Origin: an uncultured Oscillospiraceae bacterium
GTDB lineage: Bacteria; Bacillota; Clostridia; Oscillospirales; Ruminococcaceae
NCBI GenBank assembly: GCA_910587465.1
Contig: CAJUMS010000001.1
Location: 69,651 to 133,650, forward strand
DNA length: 64,000 bases
Direction of reading: 5' to 3'
Position numbers and translations under genes: made by a program
In this document: positions 34,161 to 42,118 of the stretch, in pieces
Layout of the letters: each line of letters begins with the position of its first letter
How positions within the stretch are numbered: position 1 is the stretch's first letter
The notes under the pieces: generated by a model
Databases searched by the model: none
What the model saw: the letters and a program-made list of their open reading frames with translations, nothing else
What the model was told of the DNA's origin: nothing

Positions 34161-34192
34161 AAACCCCGTATTCGCTTATGAATACGGGGTTT
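34161..34192 (+). terminator. Intrinsic terminator after the tandem genes
   Basis: The 13-bp stem AAACCCCGTATTC / GAATACGGGGTTT with a 6-base loop. The T-run is short. Confidence 0.75.
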
Positions 34193-34221
34193 GTGATTTG
34201 AAAAAAATTTTTAAAAAGTAC

Positions 34222-34250
34222 TTGACAAATTCTTCAAAAGAGTTTATACT
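34222..34250 (+). promoter_or_regulatory. Promoter of the GntR-ABC operon
   Basis: TTGACA (34222-34227), 17 bases, TATACT (34245-34250), followed by the AT-rich GTATATATAACATAT stretch that could be the regulator's site. Confidence 0.75.
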
Positions 34251-34292
34251 GTATATATAACATATAAACACCATAAACAGGGAGGTGAACAA

Positions 34293-34658
34293 ATGAAGAT
34301 TTTGCAGAACAGCGACGTGCCGATCTATAAGCAGATCGCCACACAGTTCAAAGACGACATTATGAGCGGGTCTATCGCCGAGGGCGAGTATCTGCCGTCG
34401 ATACGGGGGCTTGCAAAGGACTTGAAGATAAGCGTCATTACGACGATGAAAGCGTACGAGCAGTTGTCCGATGAGGGCTTGATATCTCCCGTTCAGGGCA
34501 AGGGGTATATAGTCAACCCGCAGGACAGGGAAATGGTTCGCGAGCAGCATTTGCGGCTGCTCGAGCAGCATTTGCAGAACGCTATGGAGAGCGCTAAGCT
34601 GGCGGGAGTTTCACGCGAGGAGCTTATCAAAATGATTACGGTTTTGTATGAGATATAA
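34293..34658 (+). CDS. GntR-family regulator, YtrA type
   Basis: 121 residues. Residues 1-72 form a winged helix of GntR type (PIYKQIATQFKDDIMSGSIAEGEYLPSIR split by AKDLKISVITTMKAYEQL), then a short helical tail of about 45 residues. That short C-terminus defines the YtrA subfamily, which represses adjacent ABC transporter operons, often responding to cell-wall stress. It heads the operon at 34672-37133, so it is probably its autorepressor. AGGGAGGTG precedes the ATG. Confidence 0.92.
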   Translation: MKILQNSDVPIYKQIATQFKDDIMSGSIAEGEYLPSIRGLAKDLKISVITTMKAYEQLSDEGLISPVQGKGYIVNPQDREMVREQHLRLLEQHLQNAMESAKLAGVSREELIKMITVLYEI

Positions 34659-34671
34659 GGAGGATCAAGTT

Positions 34672-34902
34672 ATGTTGATATATGCGCAGGACAGAAAAAA
34701 CGTAGTTGACGCGCGCCTGTTTGTGGTTCAGAGAAATATCGGCGGCGGCAAGGACGGTAAATATATGATAATCGCGGGCGCGGATGGAATGGGCGGTCAG
34801 GTCATCGCAGGAACTTACCCCGACGAAAAGACCGCAATGGATGCACTTGAAAAGGTGTACGCGGCATTTGCGGACGGGGCTAAGACTTACAAATTCGACT
34901 GA
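34672..34902 (+). CDS. Small hypothetical protein in the GntR-ABC operon
   Basis: 76 residues from the ATG at 34672, which has AAGGAGG upstream; the in-frame ATG at 34648 lies inside the regulator gene. The sequence (MLIYAQDRKNVVDA..., IIAGADGMGGQVIAGTYPDEKTAMDAL) suggests a small alpha/beta protein. I do not know its role. Its place between regulator and ATPase argues for a link to the transporter. Confidence 0.7.
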   Translation: MLIYAQDRKNVVDARLFVVQRNIGGGKDGKYMIIAGADGMGGQVIAGTYPDEKTAMDALEKVYAAFADGAKTYKFD

Positions 34903-34919
34903 TATTACGGGGTGAGCGT

Positions 34920-35804
34920 ATGGATACGATATTAACGTCAAAGGGACTTACGAAAAAATACAGCAAATTCACGCTCGGGGGTATCGATCTCGAGCTGCCC
35001 AAGGGGTTCGCGACAGCGCTTATAGGCGCGAACGGCGCGGGCAAGACCACGCTTATTGACGTGCTGTGCGGAGTTATTCACGCGAACGCGGGCGAGGTCA
35101 CATATTTCGGCGAATATACGGATATCGACAGCGCAAAGCTTCGCGAGAGGATAGGCTATTGTGCGGCTCAGGGGTTCTTCCCCGCGGGCTGGAAAGCCAA
35201 GGATATCGCGGAGGCAATGTCGGTAGCGTATGAGAAATTCGACAGGGAGCGCTTTAATAAGTTGTGTCAAGAGCTTGAGGTCGACGACGAAAACACCAAG
35301 AAAGCAAAGCCCATGTACAAGCAGTCGGACGGAAACCGTATGAGAACGGCGCTTGCGGCGGTGTTCGCGAGAGAGACCGACCTGCTGATACTCGACGAGC
35401 CGGGCAGCTCGCTCGACCCGTTAATGCGCGACAGGCTCTGCGACAGAATGAGGGGTTATCTCGACGACGGCGACGGGGAGAAGTCGATCTTATTCTCGAC
35501 GCACAATATCGCCGATATGGAGAACGCCGCCGACTACGCCGTGTTTATGGACAAGGGGCAGATAATCGAGCAGGGCTTCGTCGAGGACTTAAAGGACAAG
35601 TATGTCATCGTGCGCGGCGACGCTGCCGACTACGATAACTCAAAGGCGCTTATGCTGTCGCATAACGTAAACAAGACGGCGTTCGAGGGATTGGCGCTTG
35701 CCGCTCACAAGAACCGCTTCGAGGCGGAGGGCGCGGTGTGCGAACGTCCTACGCTCCAGCAGTTGAGCATAGGAATGTTGAAATACGCGGAGGAACGGCG
35801 ATGA
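34920..35804 (+). CDS. ABC transporter ATP-binding protein (YtrB-like)
   Basis: 294 residues. The Walker A motif is GANGAGKTTLIDVLCG (residues about 39-54) and Walker B is LLILDEPGSSLDP. The signature between them is QSDGNRMRTALA rather than LSGGQ, a divergence seen in some YtrB/EcsA-type ATPases. It would power the two membrane proteins encoded directly downstream. The 3' end overlaps the first permease gene by 4 bases (ATGA). Confidence 0.9.
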   Translation: MDTILTSKGLTKKYSKFTLGGIDLELPKGFATALIGANGAGKTTLIDVLCGVIHANAGEVTYFGEYTDIDSAKLRERIGYCAAQGFFPAGWKAKDIAEAMSVAYEKFDRERFNKLCQELEVDDENTKKAKPMYKQSDGNRMRTALAAVFARETDLLILDEPGSSLDPLMRDRLCDRMRGYLDDGDGEKSILFSTHNIADMENAADYAVFMDKGQIIEQGFVEDLKDKYVIVRGDAADYDNSKALMLSHNVNKTAFEGLALAAHKNRFEAEGAVCERPTLQQLSIGMLKYAEERR

Positions 35805-36451
35805 AATATTTCAATTCTTACAAGCTGTTTTACGGGAAGGATTTTATCAAGCAATACTTCGCGCTGTCGGCGCTGAATACGGCGGCGCTGCTGATCACGG
35901 GAGTTCTGATGCTTGTCATAAACAACGACGGCTTCACCGGATTTATGACGGGATGTATCCCGCTGGTCTGCGGCGCGTTTGCTATGGGCTTCGGCTTCGG
36001 ACTGGTAAGCTCGGTGTTCAACGGAAATCTTCCCGCAAATCCCGGATACAGGTTTTTTCATTCGGTCGCGGGCGGCGCGGAGCATTTCAAGCGCGCGATA
36101 CTGTTCTCGAATATAATGTCGCTTTTCCCGATAGCGTTGTACGGCGCGGTTGGAGGACTGGTGTTCAAACATTATATAATCGTCGTGATGACGGTGACGG
36201 GACTGTTTATGATGGCGATAACCAACATCACAAGCCATATGACGTCCCCGTGGATAAGAATCGGCTCGTTCTGCGTGATAGGCTTCGCATACGGCTTCTA
36301 CGCGGGCGTAAACGGCGATGAGGAAGAAGGACTTGCGGCGCTGCCGCTGAACGCGACTATAATGATCTGCGCGGTGGTGCTGGTGTTCTACATAGTTTCT
36401 CTTATCGTTGTGACGACGACGGCGGAAAAGCGCTGGAGCAAGGAGGGATAA
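35801..36451 (+). CDS. ABC-2 type permease subunit
   Basis: 216 residues with about six membrane segments and a short basic C-terminus (TTTAEKRWSKEG). The start is the ATG at 35801 overlapping the ATPase stop and preceded by GGAGG; a longer frame begins within the ATPase gene and is rejected. With the next gene it forms the presumed heterodimeric channel of a Ytr-like exporter. No substrate can be assigned. Confidence 0.8.
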   Translation: MKYFNSYKLFYGKDFIKQYFALSALNTAALLITGVLMLVINNDGFTGFMTGCIPLVCGAFAMGFGFGLVSSVFNGNLPANPGYRFFHSVAGGAEHFKRAILFSNIMSLFPIALYGAVGGLVFKHYIIVVMTVTGLFMMAITNITSHMTSPWIRIGSFCVIGFAYGFYAGVNGDEEEGLAALPLNATIMICAVVLVFYIVSLIVVTTTAEKRWSKEG

Positions 36452-36455
36452 CGAT

Positions 36456-37133
36456 ATGAAAGGACTGAGATTTCTTTTTGACAGCTGGAAGAAAATGCCG
36501 TTTTTATTCTGGTTCAGTATAACGGTCTCGCTGGCTTCTGCGGTGATGCCGTTTATATTTCGTAATGAACCCTCTGCGGAGGAATATATGTTCCCGAAGA
36601 TGTTCATTTTCTTTCCCACGTTCTTTATGACTGAAATGGGGCTTATCTGCGGCTGCCGCGATATCGCCGCGAATAAGCTTGTGCGCTCGTTCCCGATAGC
36701 AAAGGAGCTGTACACAAAGTCCGTGCCGATATTCATAATGCTCGTAACGCTCGGCTTTTCGGCTGTGACCGTGACCGCGTACTTTATCTTTCTGGGAATT
36801 ATCGGCGCGGACGCTTCCCAGTTCGCTGACACGCTGCTGATAGGCACGTTCATCATTGCTCCCGAGCTCATCGTATCGATATTGTTCTCGAATATTCCCG
36901 CCGGCGGAGTAGCCTGCGTTTATGTCGCGGCGCCGCCTGTCGTGCTGATATCCACTATCGGCGGCGATACGGTAATGCGCACGGGCTTCGGAGTTCCGCT
37001 GCCCGCGGCGGTGTTGATATCTGCGGCGGCTGTCGCGGCAAGCGCCGTGCTGATGTTCATAATCGCAAGACGGCGTTATCTTAAGAGCAATGTCAAAATC
37101 AACAACATAATTATGAATTACGAGACCAAGTGA
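36456..37133 (+). CDS. ABC-2 type permease subunit
   Basis: 225 residues with about six membrane helices. The N-terminus MKGLRFLFDSWKKMP is typical of small ABC-2 permeases. It lies 4 bases after the first permease gene. Sequence similarity to that gene is low, so the pair would be a heterodimer. Ytr-like systems respond to wall-active compounds; that functional link is inference. Confidence 0.8.
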   Translation: MKGLRFLFDSWKKMPFLFWFSITVSLASAVMPFIFRNEPSAEEYMFPKMFIFFPTFFMTEMGLICGCRDIAANKLVRSFPIAKELYTKSVPIFIMLVTLGFSAVTVTAYFIFLGIIGADASQFADTLLIGTFIIAPELIVSILFSNIPAGGVACVYVAAPPVVLISTIGGDTVMRTGFGVPLPAAVLISAAAVAASAVLMFIIARRRYLKSNVKINNIIMNYETK

Positions 37134-37134
37134 G

Positions 37135-37314
37135 GTGTTCGCCGTAAAAAAAGGACAGTCCGTATTGACGATAATCATAAGCGTTATATTTATAATTTTT
37201 GTCGTGCTGTGTATGTTCGACAAGGAAAACGGACACTCGATCTGCGCGCTTATCTCGGCAGTTATGCTGTTGATAAATTTGTACTTCTCAAAAAAGCGCA
37301 GAAACGGCGAGTGA
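37135..37314 (+). CDS. Small membrane protein (59 aa)
   Basis: A 59-residue frame begins with GTG two bases after the permease stop and ends at TGA 37312-37314. It has two hydrophobic stretches (VLTIIISVIFIIFVVLCMF and ICALISAVMLLINLYF) and a basic tail KKRRNGE. A later TTG (37165) with AAAGGA upstream is an alternative start. The composition and operon position support a real gene too short for usual ORF cut-offs. Confidence 0.5.
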   Translation: MFAVKKGQSVLTIIISVIFIIFVVLCMFDKENGHSICALISAVMLLINLYFSKKRRNGE

Positions 37315-37336
37315 ATACGGGAAAGGGTGAGTTTAT

Positions 37337-37552
37337 ATGAAAAAGAAAACGGTCGATCTTGGATTTGCGGTCTGCCTGATGATATCCGGCATTATCGGGA
37401 TGATAACGGGAGTTGCGGGAATAACGGACAGCGCGCTTCCCGACGCGCTGAGAAGAACTCTTGGCGTGGTCTCGCTTATCGATCTGCCCGTGCTTGCGTT
37501 CTTCTCGGTATGGAAGATAAAATTACACAACAGTTCAAAGGAGAAAAAATGA
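37337..37552 (+). CDS. Small membrane protein (71 aa)
   Basis: 71 residues with two hydrophobic helices (about 8-28 and 43-60). An AAGGGTGAG site precedes the ATG. The stop overlaps the ATG of the TraB-like gene (ATGA), so it is translationally coupled to it. No family is recognised. Confidence 0.6.
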   Translation: MKKKTVDLGFAVCLMISGIIGMITGVAGITDSALPDALRRTLGVVSLIDLPVLAFFSVWKIKLHNSSKEKK

Positions 37553-38451
37553 AACGATTATTTTCGGTTGTTTTATTATTTGCTGTTATGCTGTTTTCGG
37601 GGTGCGGAAGAACCGAAAACGAAGTGCGTCCGCCGTTCTTCAAGGTGGTCGACAAGGAGACGGGCGGCGTAGTATATATGCTCGGCACAATGCACGTCGG
37701 CACCGAGAACGCCGTCTATTCCGATAAGGTCTACAAAGCGCTTGACGAAATCAATGTTCTGGCGGTCGAGCTGGACTTGCAGGAGCTTGAGGCGAACACC
37801 GCAGAGCTTGCCGAGGCAATGCAGATTATGATGCTTAAGGGTTGCACCGCCGCTGAATACATAGGCGAAGACTACTCGGAAATACGCGAATGGTTTATCG
37901 ACAAGGGCTTGTACAATATGGTCTACGATTACTATATCCCCGCGGTGTGGAGCAGTATGCTGTCGAATAAGCTTGCGGACGACGCGGGCTTCAGCTCCGA
38001 TTTCGGCACGGACAGAATGCTGCTGACCTACGCAAAGGAACACAACAAGGAGATATACGAGATTGAAAGCGCGGCGGAGCAGTATCAGATAAACGCTAAC
38101 GAGGGAAAAGAGCTGCAAATTTATATGCTCACCCAAACGGTACGCACCGACTACGATGTTCAGATACAGCAGATGAAAGACTTGTATTACGCGTGGGCGA
38201 GCGGCGATATCGAAGCACTGGAGGGTCTGCTCTCCACCGACGAGCCGCCTGAGGAGCTTGTCGAACAGTACGAGCAGTTTTACTTCGAGATGTACGAGAA
38301 TCGTCAGGAAAAAATGGCAAAATACGTCACGGATACGCTGAAAAACGGCGAAAAGGCATTTGTCGCTGTCGGGGCAATGCACTACGCCGCAACGCCCGAT
38401 ATTATAGATTATGTGGAGCAGGCGGGGTATACCGTCGAGAAGATAGGCTGA
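37549..38451 (+). CDS. TraB/GumN-family lipoprotein
   Basis: 300 residues with a lipoprotein signal (VMLFSGC, Cys19). The TraB/GumN core follows: YMLGTMHVGTENAVYSDKVY, AVELDLQEL, and near the C-terminus EKAFVAVGAMHYA. Eukaryotic and bacterial relatives (TIKI family) are proposed metalloproteases that use Glu/His residues of these motifs, though most bacterial members are uncharacterised. Anchored outside the membrane. AAAGGAG precedes the ATG and a hairpin terminator follows. Confidence 0.85.
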   Translation: MKRLFSVVLLFAVMLFSGCGRTENEVRPPFFKVVDKETGGVVYMLGTMHVGTENAVYSDKVYKALDEINVLAVELDLQELEANTAELAEAMQIMMLKGCTAAEYIGEDYSEIREWFIDKGLYNMVYDYYIPAVWSSMLSNKLADDAGFSSDFGTDRMLLTYAKEHNKEIYEIESAAEQYQINANEGKELQIYMLTQTVRTDYDVQIQQMKDLYYAWASGDIEALEGLLSTDEPPEELVEQYEQFYFEMYENRQEKMAKYVTDTLKNGEKAFVAVGAMHYAATPDIIDYVEQAGYTVEKIG

Positions 38452-38466
38452 ATTACAATAATAAAT

Positions 38467-38499
38467 CCGCGGAGCTTTGAAAAGCTGCGCGGGTTCTTT
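38467..38499 (+). terminator. Terminator of the TraB-like gene
   Basis: A near-perfect 12-bp stem (38467-38478 with 38481-38492, one mismatch) is followed by TTCTTT. Confidence 0.7.
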
Positions 38500-38632
38500 A
38501 TGCAATTTTTTCAACAAATCCACGTCCGGTATCTCTTTTATTTTTTGTTAGGTTTTCATAAAAAATGTTTACAACGCAAAAGTTTACAAAAAGTTAATTT
38601 TTCGATGATATAATATTTAAAAGTGTAATGAT

Positions 38633-39208
38633 TTGTCAAAGGAGGGGCGGGGTACGAGAGAACTCGGGAATAAGCTTTTCAGACTGTATCTCAGGGCTGT
38701 GAATTGCCCGAAAATACACCGTCCCGACGGTGAGACTGCCGATAACAAGCCGAAGATATACGTCTGCGGGGAGATCTCCGCACGTGAAAAGGTCTCGCTG
38801 GCAGGAGCGTTGAAGTGCTCTGTAATCCTTTCGCGGAACGAATATCTCGGCTGTACTGTCATGCGCACTATCGGTACGCGGAAGGTCATAGTCGCGGACG
38901 GCGGGTTCAATACCGAATGGATACATGAGGCGTTAAGACGTCTTAAACACGGCGAGAGCGTGATGATATTTGCGGAGAGCGCTGAGTACGACTGCGCAGC
39001 GTTGATGTCGCTGCTGTCGGGCGCACAGATAGTTCCGATAGCCGCTCAGTACAGCCGCTCGAAATACAAGCCGTTCCGCCGGCATAATATTATGGTAGGC
39101 GCACCGATACTGCCGAGCGGAAATTCCGTGATGTCGGCGGAATGGGTCAACTCTGAGATAAGGCGCATAGACACAGCTATCTCGGAAATAAAGGGGGTAC
39201 GGCCATGA
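38633..39208 (+). CDS. Degenerate PlsC-like acyltransferase
   Basis: Up to 191 residues. Alignment with the acyltransferase at 19787 matches VMIFAESAEYDC to LMIFPEGGLSRD, and IVPIAAQYSRS with NIMVGAPI to IVPCAIYGTYS with KMLVGEPI. The catalytic HxxxxD is absent, replaced by CGEISARE, so acyl transfer is unlikely. The only standard start is TTG 38633, which lies upstream of the AAAGGAGG site (38638-38645); an ACG at 38654 has ideal spacing and may be the real start. The ATGA overlap couples it to the carrier-like gene. Confidence 0.7.
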   Translation: MSKEGRGTRELGNKLFRLYLRAVNCPKIHRPDGETADNKPKIYVCGEISAREKVSLAGALKCSVILSRNEYLGCTVMRTIGTRKVIVADGGFNTEWIHEALRRLKHGESVMIFAESAEYDCAALMSLLSGAQIVPIAAQYSRSKYKPFRRHNIMVGAPILPSGNSVMSAEWVNSEIRRIDTAISEIKGVRP

Positions 39209-39471
39209 GTATTCCCGAGGAGCTTAAAGCTATACTGACAACGATTTCGCCCGAGATAGCAAATATGCCGTTTGACGAGAACACCGTGCTGACGGACGGT
39301 CTCGGGCTTGACAAAATGAGTTTGCTGCTTTTCGCGGTGAGCGTTGAGGATAATTTCGACATACGCTTTGTAGGTACTCCCGAAATACATACTCTGGGAG
39401 ACGTTATAAATTATATCAAAAATTACAACAAAGGTTTGGTGATGAAACATGAAAACGGGACTTATACTTGA
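39205..39471 (+). CDS. Carrier-protein-like protein lacking the attachment serine
   Basis: 88 residues with the acyl carrier fold and spacing (NTVLTDGLGLDKMSLLLFAVSVEDN split across helix II). The residue after LGLD is Lys37 where the phosphopantetheine Ser belongs, so it cannot be loaded in the normal way; Ser39 is two residues late. It overlaps the acyltransferase-like gene by 4 bases and the patatin gene by 23. A binding or regulatory role is possible. The degeneration parallels that of its partner. Confidence 0.75.
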   Translation: MSIPEELKAILTTISPEIANMPFDENTVLTDGLGLDKMSLLLFAVSVEDNFDIRFVGTPEIHTLGDVINYIKNYNKGLVMKHENGTYT

Positions 39472-40315
39472 AGGCGGAGCGGTTCGCGGCATTTTCACCG
39501 CTGGAGTTCTCGACCGCCTTATGGAAAACGGACTTTACTTTCCATACGTTATCGGCGTTTCTGCAGGCGGCGGAAACGCGATGAGTTACGTTTCCCGGCA
39601 AAAGGGAAGAACCTGCCGAATGATAAACGTACCGCGCAGCGAATCGTATTACGGACTTAAGCAGTTCCTCGGCTCAAAAAAGCTGATAAATCTTGATAAA
39701 ATGGCTTTTGAGTATCCGTACAAGCAATTTCCTTTTGATTTCGATACATATTTTCACAGCGGCATCGAGACCGAATACGTCTGTACCTGCATGGAAACAG
39801 GCGAGGCGGAATATTTTTCCGAGGAAAACGACTGCGAGCGTCTCCTGACTATCTGCAAGGCGACCTGCTCCGTGCCTATGCTATGCGAGCCGGTGGAAAT
39901 GGAAGGACGGCATTATTTGGACGGCTCTATCGCGGACAGCATCCCGATAGAACGCGCTCTTGATATGGGGTGCGACAAGCTGGTAATAATCCTCACCAAG
40001 CCCGACAGCACGGTTGCGCCGACGGATTACGCTAAATTTCGCAAGGTGATACACGCGATGTACAAGGACTATCCCGCGTTTGAGGATGCCTGCCTGTCGC
40101 GCGTGGAGCGTTACTGGAAAACTGTCGAGCTTATGGAGTATCTTGAGGAGCAAGGCAGAATATTCATATTCCGCCCGACATTGCCCGCTATCTCAAAGTT
40201 CGAGAAGGACGGCGGTAAGATAATGGAATCCTACCGCGACGGCTACGCTCAAGCCGACGACAAGATCGCCGAGCTTACGCAATGGATGCAGTCGGTCGAG
40301 AGCAAGGTAAGCTGA
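39449..40315 (+). CDS. Patatin-like phospholipase (YjjU family)
   Basis: 288 residues. The catalytic dyad is intact: Ser38 in IGVSAGG and Asp158 in LDGSIADSIP, with the oxyanion loop LEGGAVRG at residues 7-14. Patatins hydrolyse acyl esters of phospholipids or lysolipids. The gene overlaps the carrier-like gene, so it is made together with the two degenerate lipid-metabolism proteins, which may bind its substrate. The protein lacks a signal peptide and should be cytoplasmic or membrane-associated. Confidence 0.9.
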   Translation: MKTGLILEGGAVRGIFTAGVLDRLMENGLYFPYVIGVSAGGGNAMSYVSRQKGRTCRMINVPRSESYYGLKQFLGSKKLINLDKMAFEYPYKQFPFDFDTYFHSGIETEYVCTCMETGEAEYFSEENDCERLLTICKATCSVPMLCEPVEMEGRHYLDGSIADSIPIERALDMGCDKLVIILTKPDSTVAPTDYAKFRKVIHAMYKDYPAFEDACLSRVERYWKTVELMEYLEEQGRIFIFRPTLPAISKFEKDGGKIMESYRDGYAQADDKIAELTQWMQSVESKVS

Positions 40316-40327
40316 TACATAAAAATA

Positions 40328-40359
40328 ACGCGCCCCGTTCATTTGCGAACGGGGCGCGT
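40328..40359 (+). terminator. Bidirectional terminator
   Basis: The perfect 13-bp stem ACGCGCCCCGTTC / GAACGGGGCGCGT with an ATTTGC loop sits between convergent genes; the T-run is better on the minus strand. Confidence 0.85.
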
Positions 40360-40371
40360 GGCTGTACGGAA

Positions 40372-41439
40372 TTATTTTGTAAAGTTGTCGAGAACCTCTA
40401 GGAATTCCTCCTCGGAAAGTCCCTCGGCTGTAATTCTTACACGTGAGGTCATATCAAAATCGGCAAGGAAAAATCCGTTCGCATCGCGATAGATAAGAGC
40501 CTCGTAGCCGTTTACGATGGACACGCCCTCGTCGGGAGTGGGAGTGTTTGGATTTTTGGTTGGGTCATAGGCAGGAGTAGTTTGCCCGATAAGGTTCCCG
40601 TTCTCGTCATATTCGTTGATTATTTCGGGTGTGGGAATTTTAACGGGTTTATCGTCAGTGAGCATATCGTCGCTCACAGGCTCAAATTTTCCGTACTGCG
40701 CTGCGACCTCTATCTCGGCGCCGTTTTCGGTGGTGTATTTGAGCGTGTTGCAGGTATCGTACATTTCAAGCTTTGCGACAAAGCCGTCGTTGGTCTCGCG
40801 CCTGTAAACTCCGAGCTTGTCATAGGAAAGCTTCCAGCTCGGGTACAGCTCGCCAAGACGGTTGAAACGAAAGCCGTAAAAGCTGTCAAGCTGTTCAAGC
40901 GTGTAGGGAACGAAATCATCCGGAGCCGATACATCAACTATCTTATTTACCTTGAATTCGTCAAGCTCAAGCACCTTTATATCATTTATACCCGCATTTG
41001 GGTTAGTGTAGTCGTTGACGGGCGGATCGGTATCGACGGGGTAATCAATGGCGATATCCGCAGTAGATACAGGAGCGATCTCGCCACTGTTTTCGGAAAC
41101 GGGTGGAATAATACAGTTGTCGCTGTTCCCCGCACTGCTTATCTCATCGTGAACGGCGGAGCTTGAGGAAGCGTTTTCGGTGGTGTAGCTTGGATAGCTG
41201 TTCTCAATACCTACGGCGTTCGTGCCCGTATCATTGGCGTCGGTGTCGTCTCTTCCCACCGCGAGGTTGAGATAACTTCCGCGCATAGGCGAGGACGCAA
41301 CCGCCGCACCTATACCGACAACTCCCACAAGTACCGCCGCCGCACACGGCGCGCCGATAAGGAACGCTCTTCTGCGGCGCTTTATTTCCATATCTCTGCG
41401 CTTTAATACGCTCTGAGCCATTTCTTCATAATTCTTCAT
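40372..41439 (-). CDS. Membrane-anchored anti-sigma-like protein (DUF4367-like)
   Basis: 355 residues. A short cytoplasmic N-terminus (MKNYEEMAQSVLKRRDMEIKRRRR in sum) precedes one membrane helix (about 27-50), then a low-complexity extracytoplasmic linker and a folded C-terminal domain of DUF4367 type. The start at 41439 has AAAGGAGG 9 bases upstream; the longer frame begins inside the sigma gene. It overlaps the ECF sigma gene by 14 bases, and pairing with a sigma factor is the main reason to call it an anti-sigma factor. Confidence 0.75.
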   Translation of the reverse strand: MKNYEEMAQSVLKRRDMEIKRRRRAFLIGAPCAAAVLVGVVGIGAAVASSPMRGSYLNLAVGRDDTDANDTGTNAVGIENSYPSYTTENASSSSAVHDEISSAGNSDNCIIPPVSENSGEIAPVSTADIAIDYPVDTDPPVNDYTNPNAGINDIKVLELDEFKVNKIVDVSAPDDFVPYTLEQLDSFYGFRFNRLGELYPSWKLSYDKLGVYRRETNDGFVAKLEMYDTCNTLKYTTENGAEIEVAAQYGKFEPVSDDMLTDDKPVKIPTPEIINEYDENGNLIGQTTPAYDPTKNPNTPTPDEGVSIVNGYEALIYRDANGFFLADFDMTSRVRITAEGLSEEEFLEVLDNFTK

Positions 41440-41983
41440 ATTCAAAGCCCTCCTTTTCAAGTGCTGTTTTCAGTGCATTCCTTGCACGATATACTAATGT
41501 TTCGATGTTGTGAACACTCTTTTTCATCACGGCGGCGGTCTCTTTATTGGAAAGCTCCTCGAAATAGGTGAGCCATAGGACCTGTTGATACTCGGACTTC
41601 AATGTTTCCATTGCGCGGTGAACGGCAATTTTGCGCTCCTCGCGTATGTATGACTGCTCTAAGCTCTCCCTGTCGTCGTTGAGTGTATCGGAAAGCTCCT
41701 CTATCGCAATAACGTTTCCGTGAGTTTTTCTGAGATAATCTATTGCGGTGTTTCGTCCGATAGTGTAGAGAAACGTCTTGAATGACGAGTTTTCACGGAA
41801 ATGCGGTCTCCTTACCGCGAGTTTAACAAACGTGTCCTCGCAAAGCTCCTCGGCAACGGTAAGATTGCGCACAAAGCTGTTGAGGTAGAGCATAAGTCCA
41901 TCCTTGTAGTCACGAACTATTTCGACGATACCGTTGTCGTCGCCTGTGAGAAAACGGCGGTAGCTACTTTCACCGTTCGGCAT
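41426..41983 (-). CDS. ECF-type sigma-70 factor
   Basis: 185 residues from the ATG at 41983 (AAAGGGGGAA upstream). Region 2 is seen in VAEELCEDTFVKLAVRRP and SFKTFLYTIGRNTAIDYLRK, and region 4 in LWLTYFEELSNKETAAVMKKS. It would direct RNA polymerase to a small regulon, held in check by the membrane protein encoded by the overlapping gene. The stimulus is unknown. No matching auto-promoter could be picked by eye. Confidence 0.92.
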   Translation of the reverse strand: MPNGESSYRRFLTGDDNGIVEIVRDYKDGLMLYLNSFVRNLTVAEELCEDTFVKLAVRRPHFRENSSFKTFLYTIGRNTAIDYLRKTHGNVIAIEELSDTLNDDRESLEQSYIREERKIAVHRAMETLKSEYQQVLWLTYFEELSNKETAAVMKKSVHNIETLVYRARNALKTALEKEGFEYEEL

Positions 41984-42050
41984 TTGTTTATTCCCCCTTT
42001 CACTTGTTAGACGGTAATTTTCGGAAAACCTCACATTTTATAAAAAATAC

Positions 42051-42079
42051 TTGACAAATCCAAGTATATGCAGTATAAT
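42051..42079 (+). promoter_or_regulatory. Promoter of the MarR-flavodoxin operon
   Basis: TTGACA (42051-42056), 17 bases, TATAAT (42074-42079). Confidence 0.85.
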
Positions 42080-42086
42080 ACCTATA

Positions 42087-42104
42087 TAGGCAATATATTA
42101 CCTA
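42087..42104 (+). promoter_or_regulatory. Candidate MarR operator
   Basis: An 18-bp near-palindrome, TAGG-C-AATATATT-A-CCTA, with a single mismatched pair. It lies just after the -10 box and before the ribosome site, a position suited to autorepression. Confidence 0.6.
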
Positions 42105-42118
42105 ACGGAGGTTTTGCT

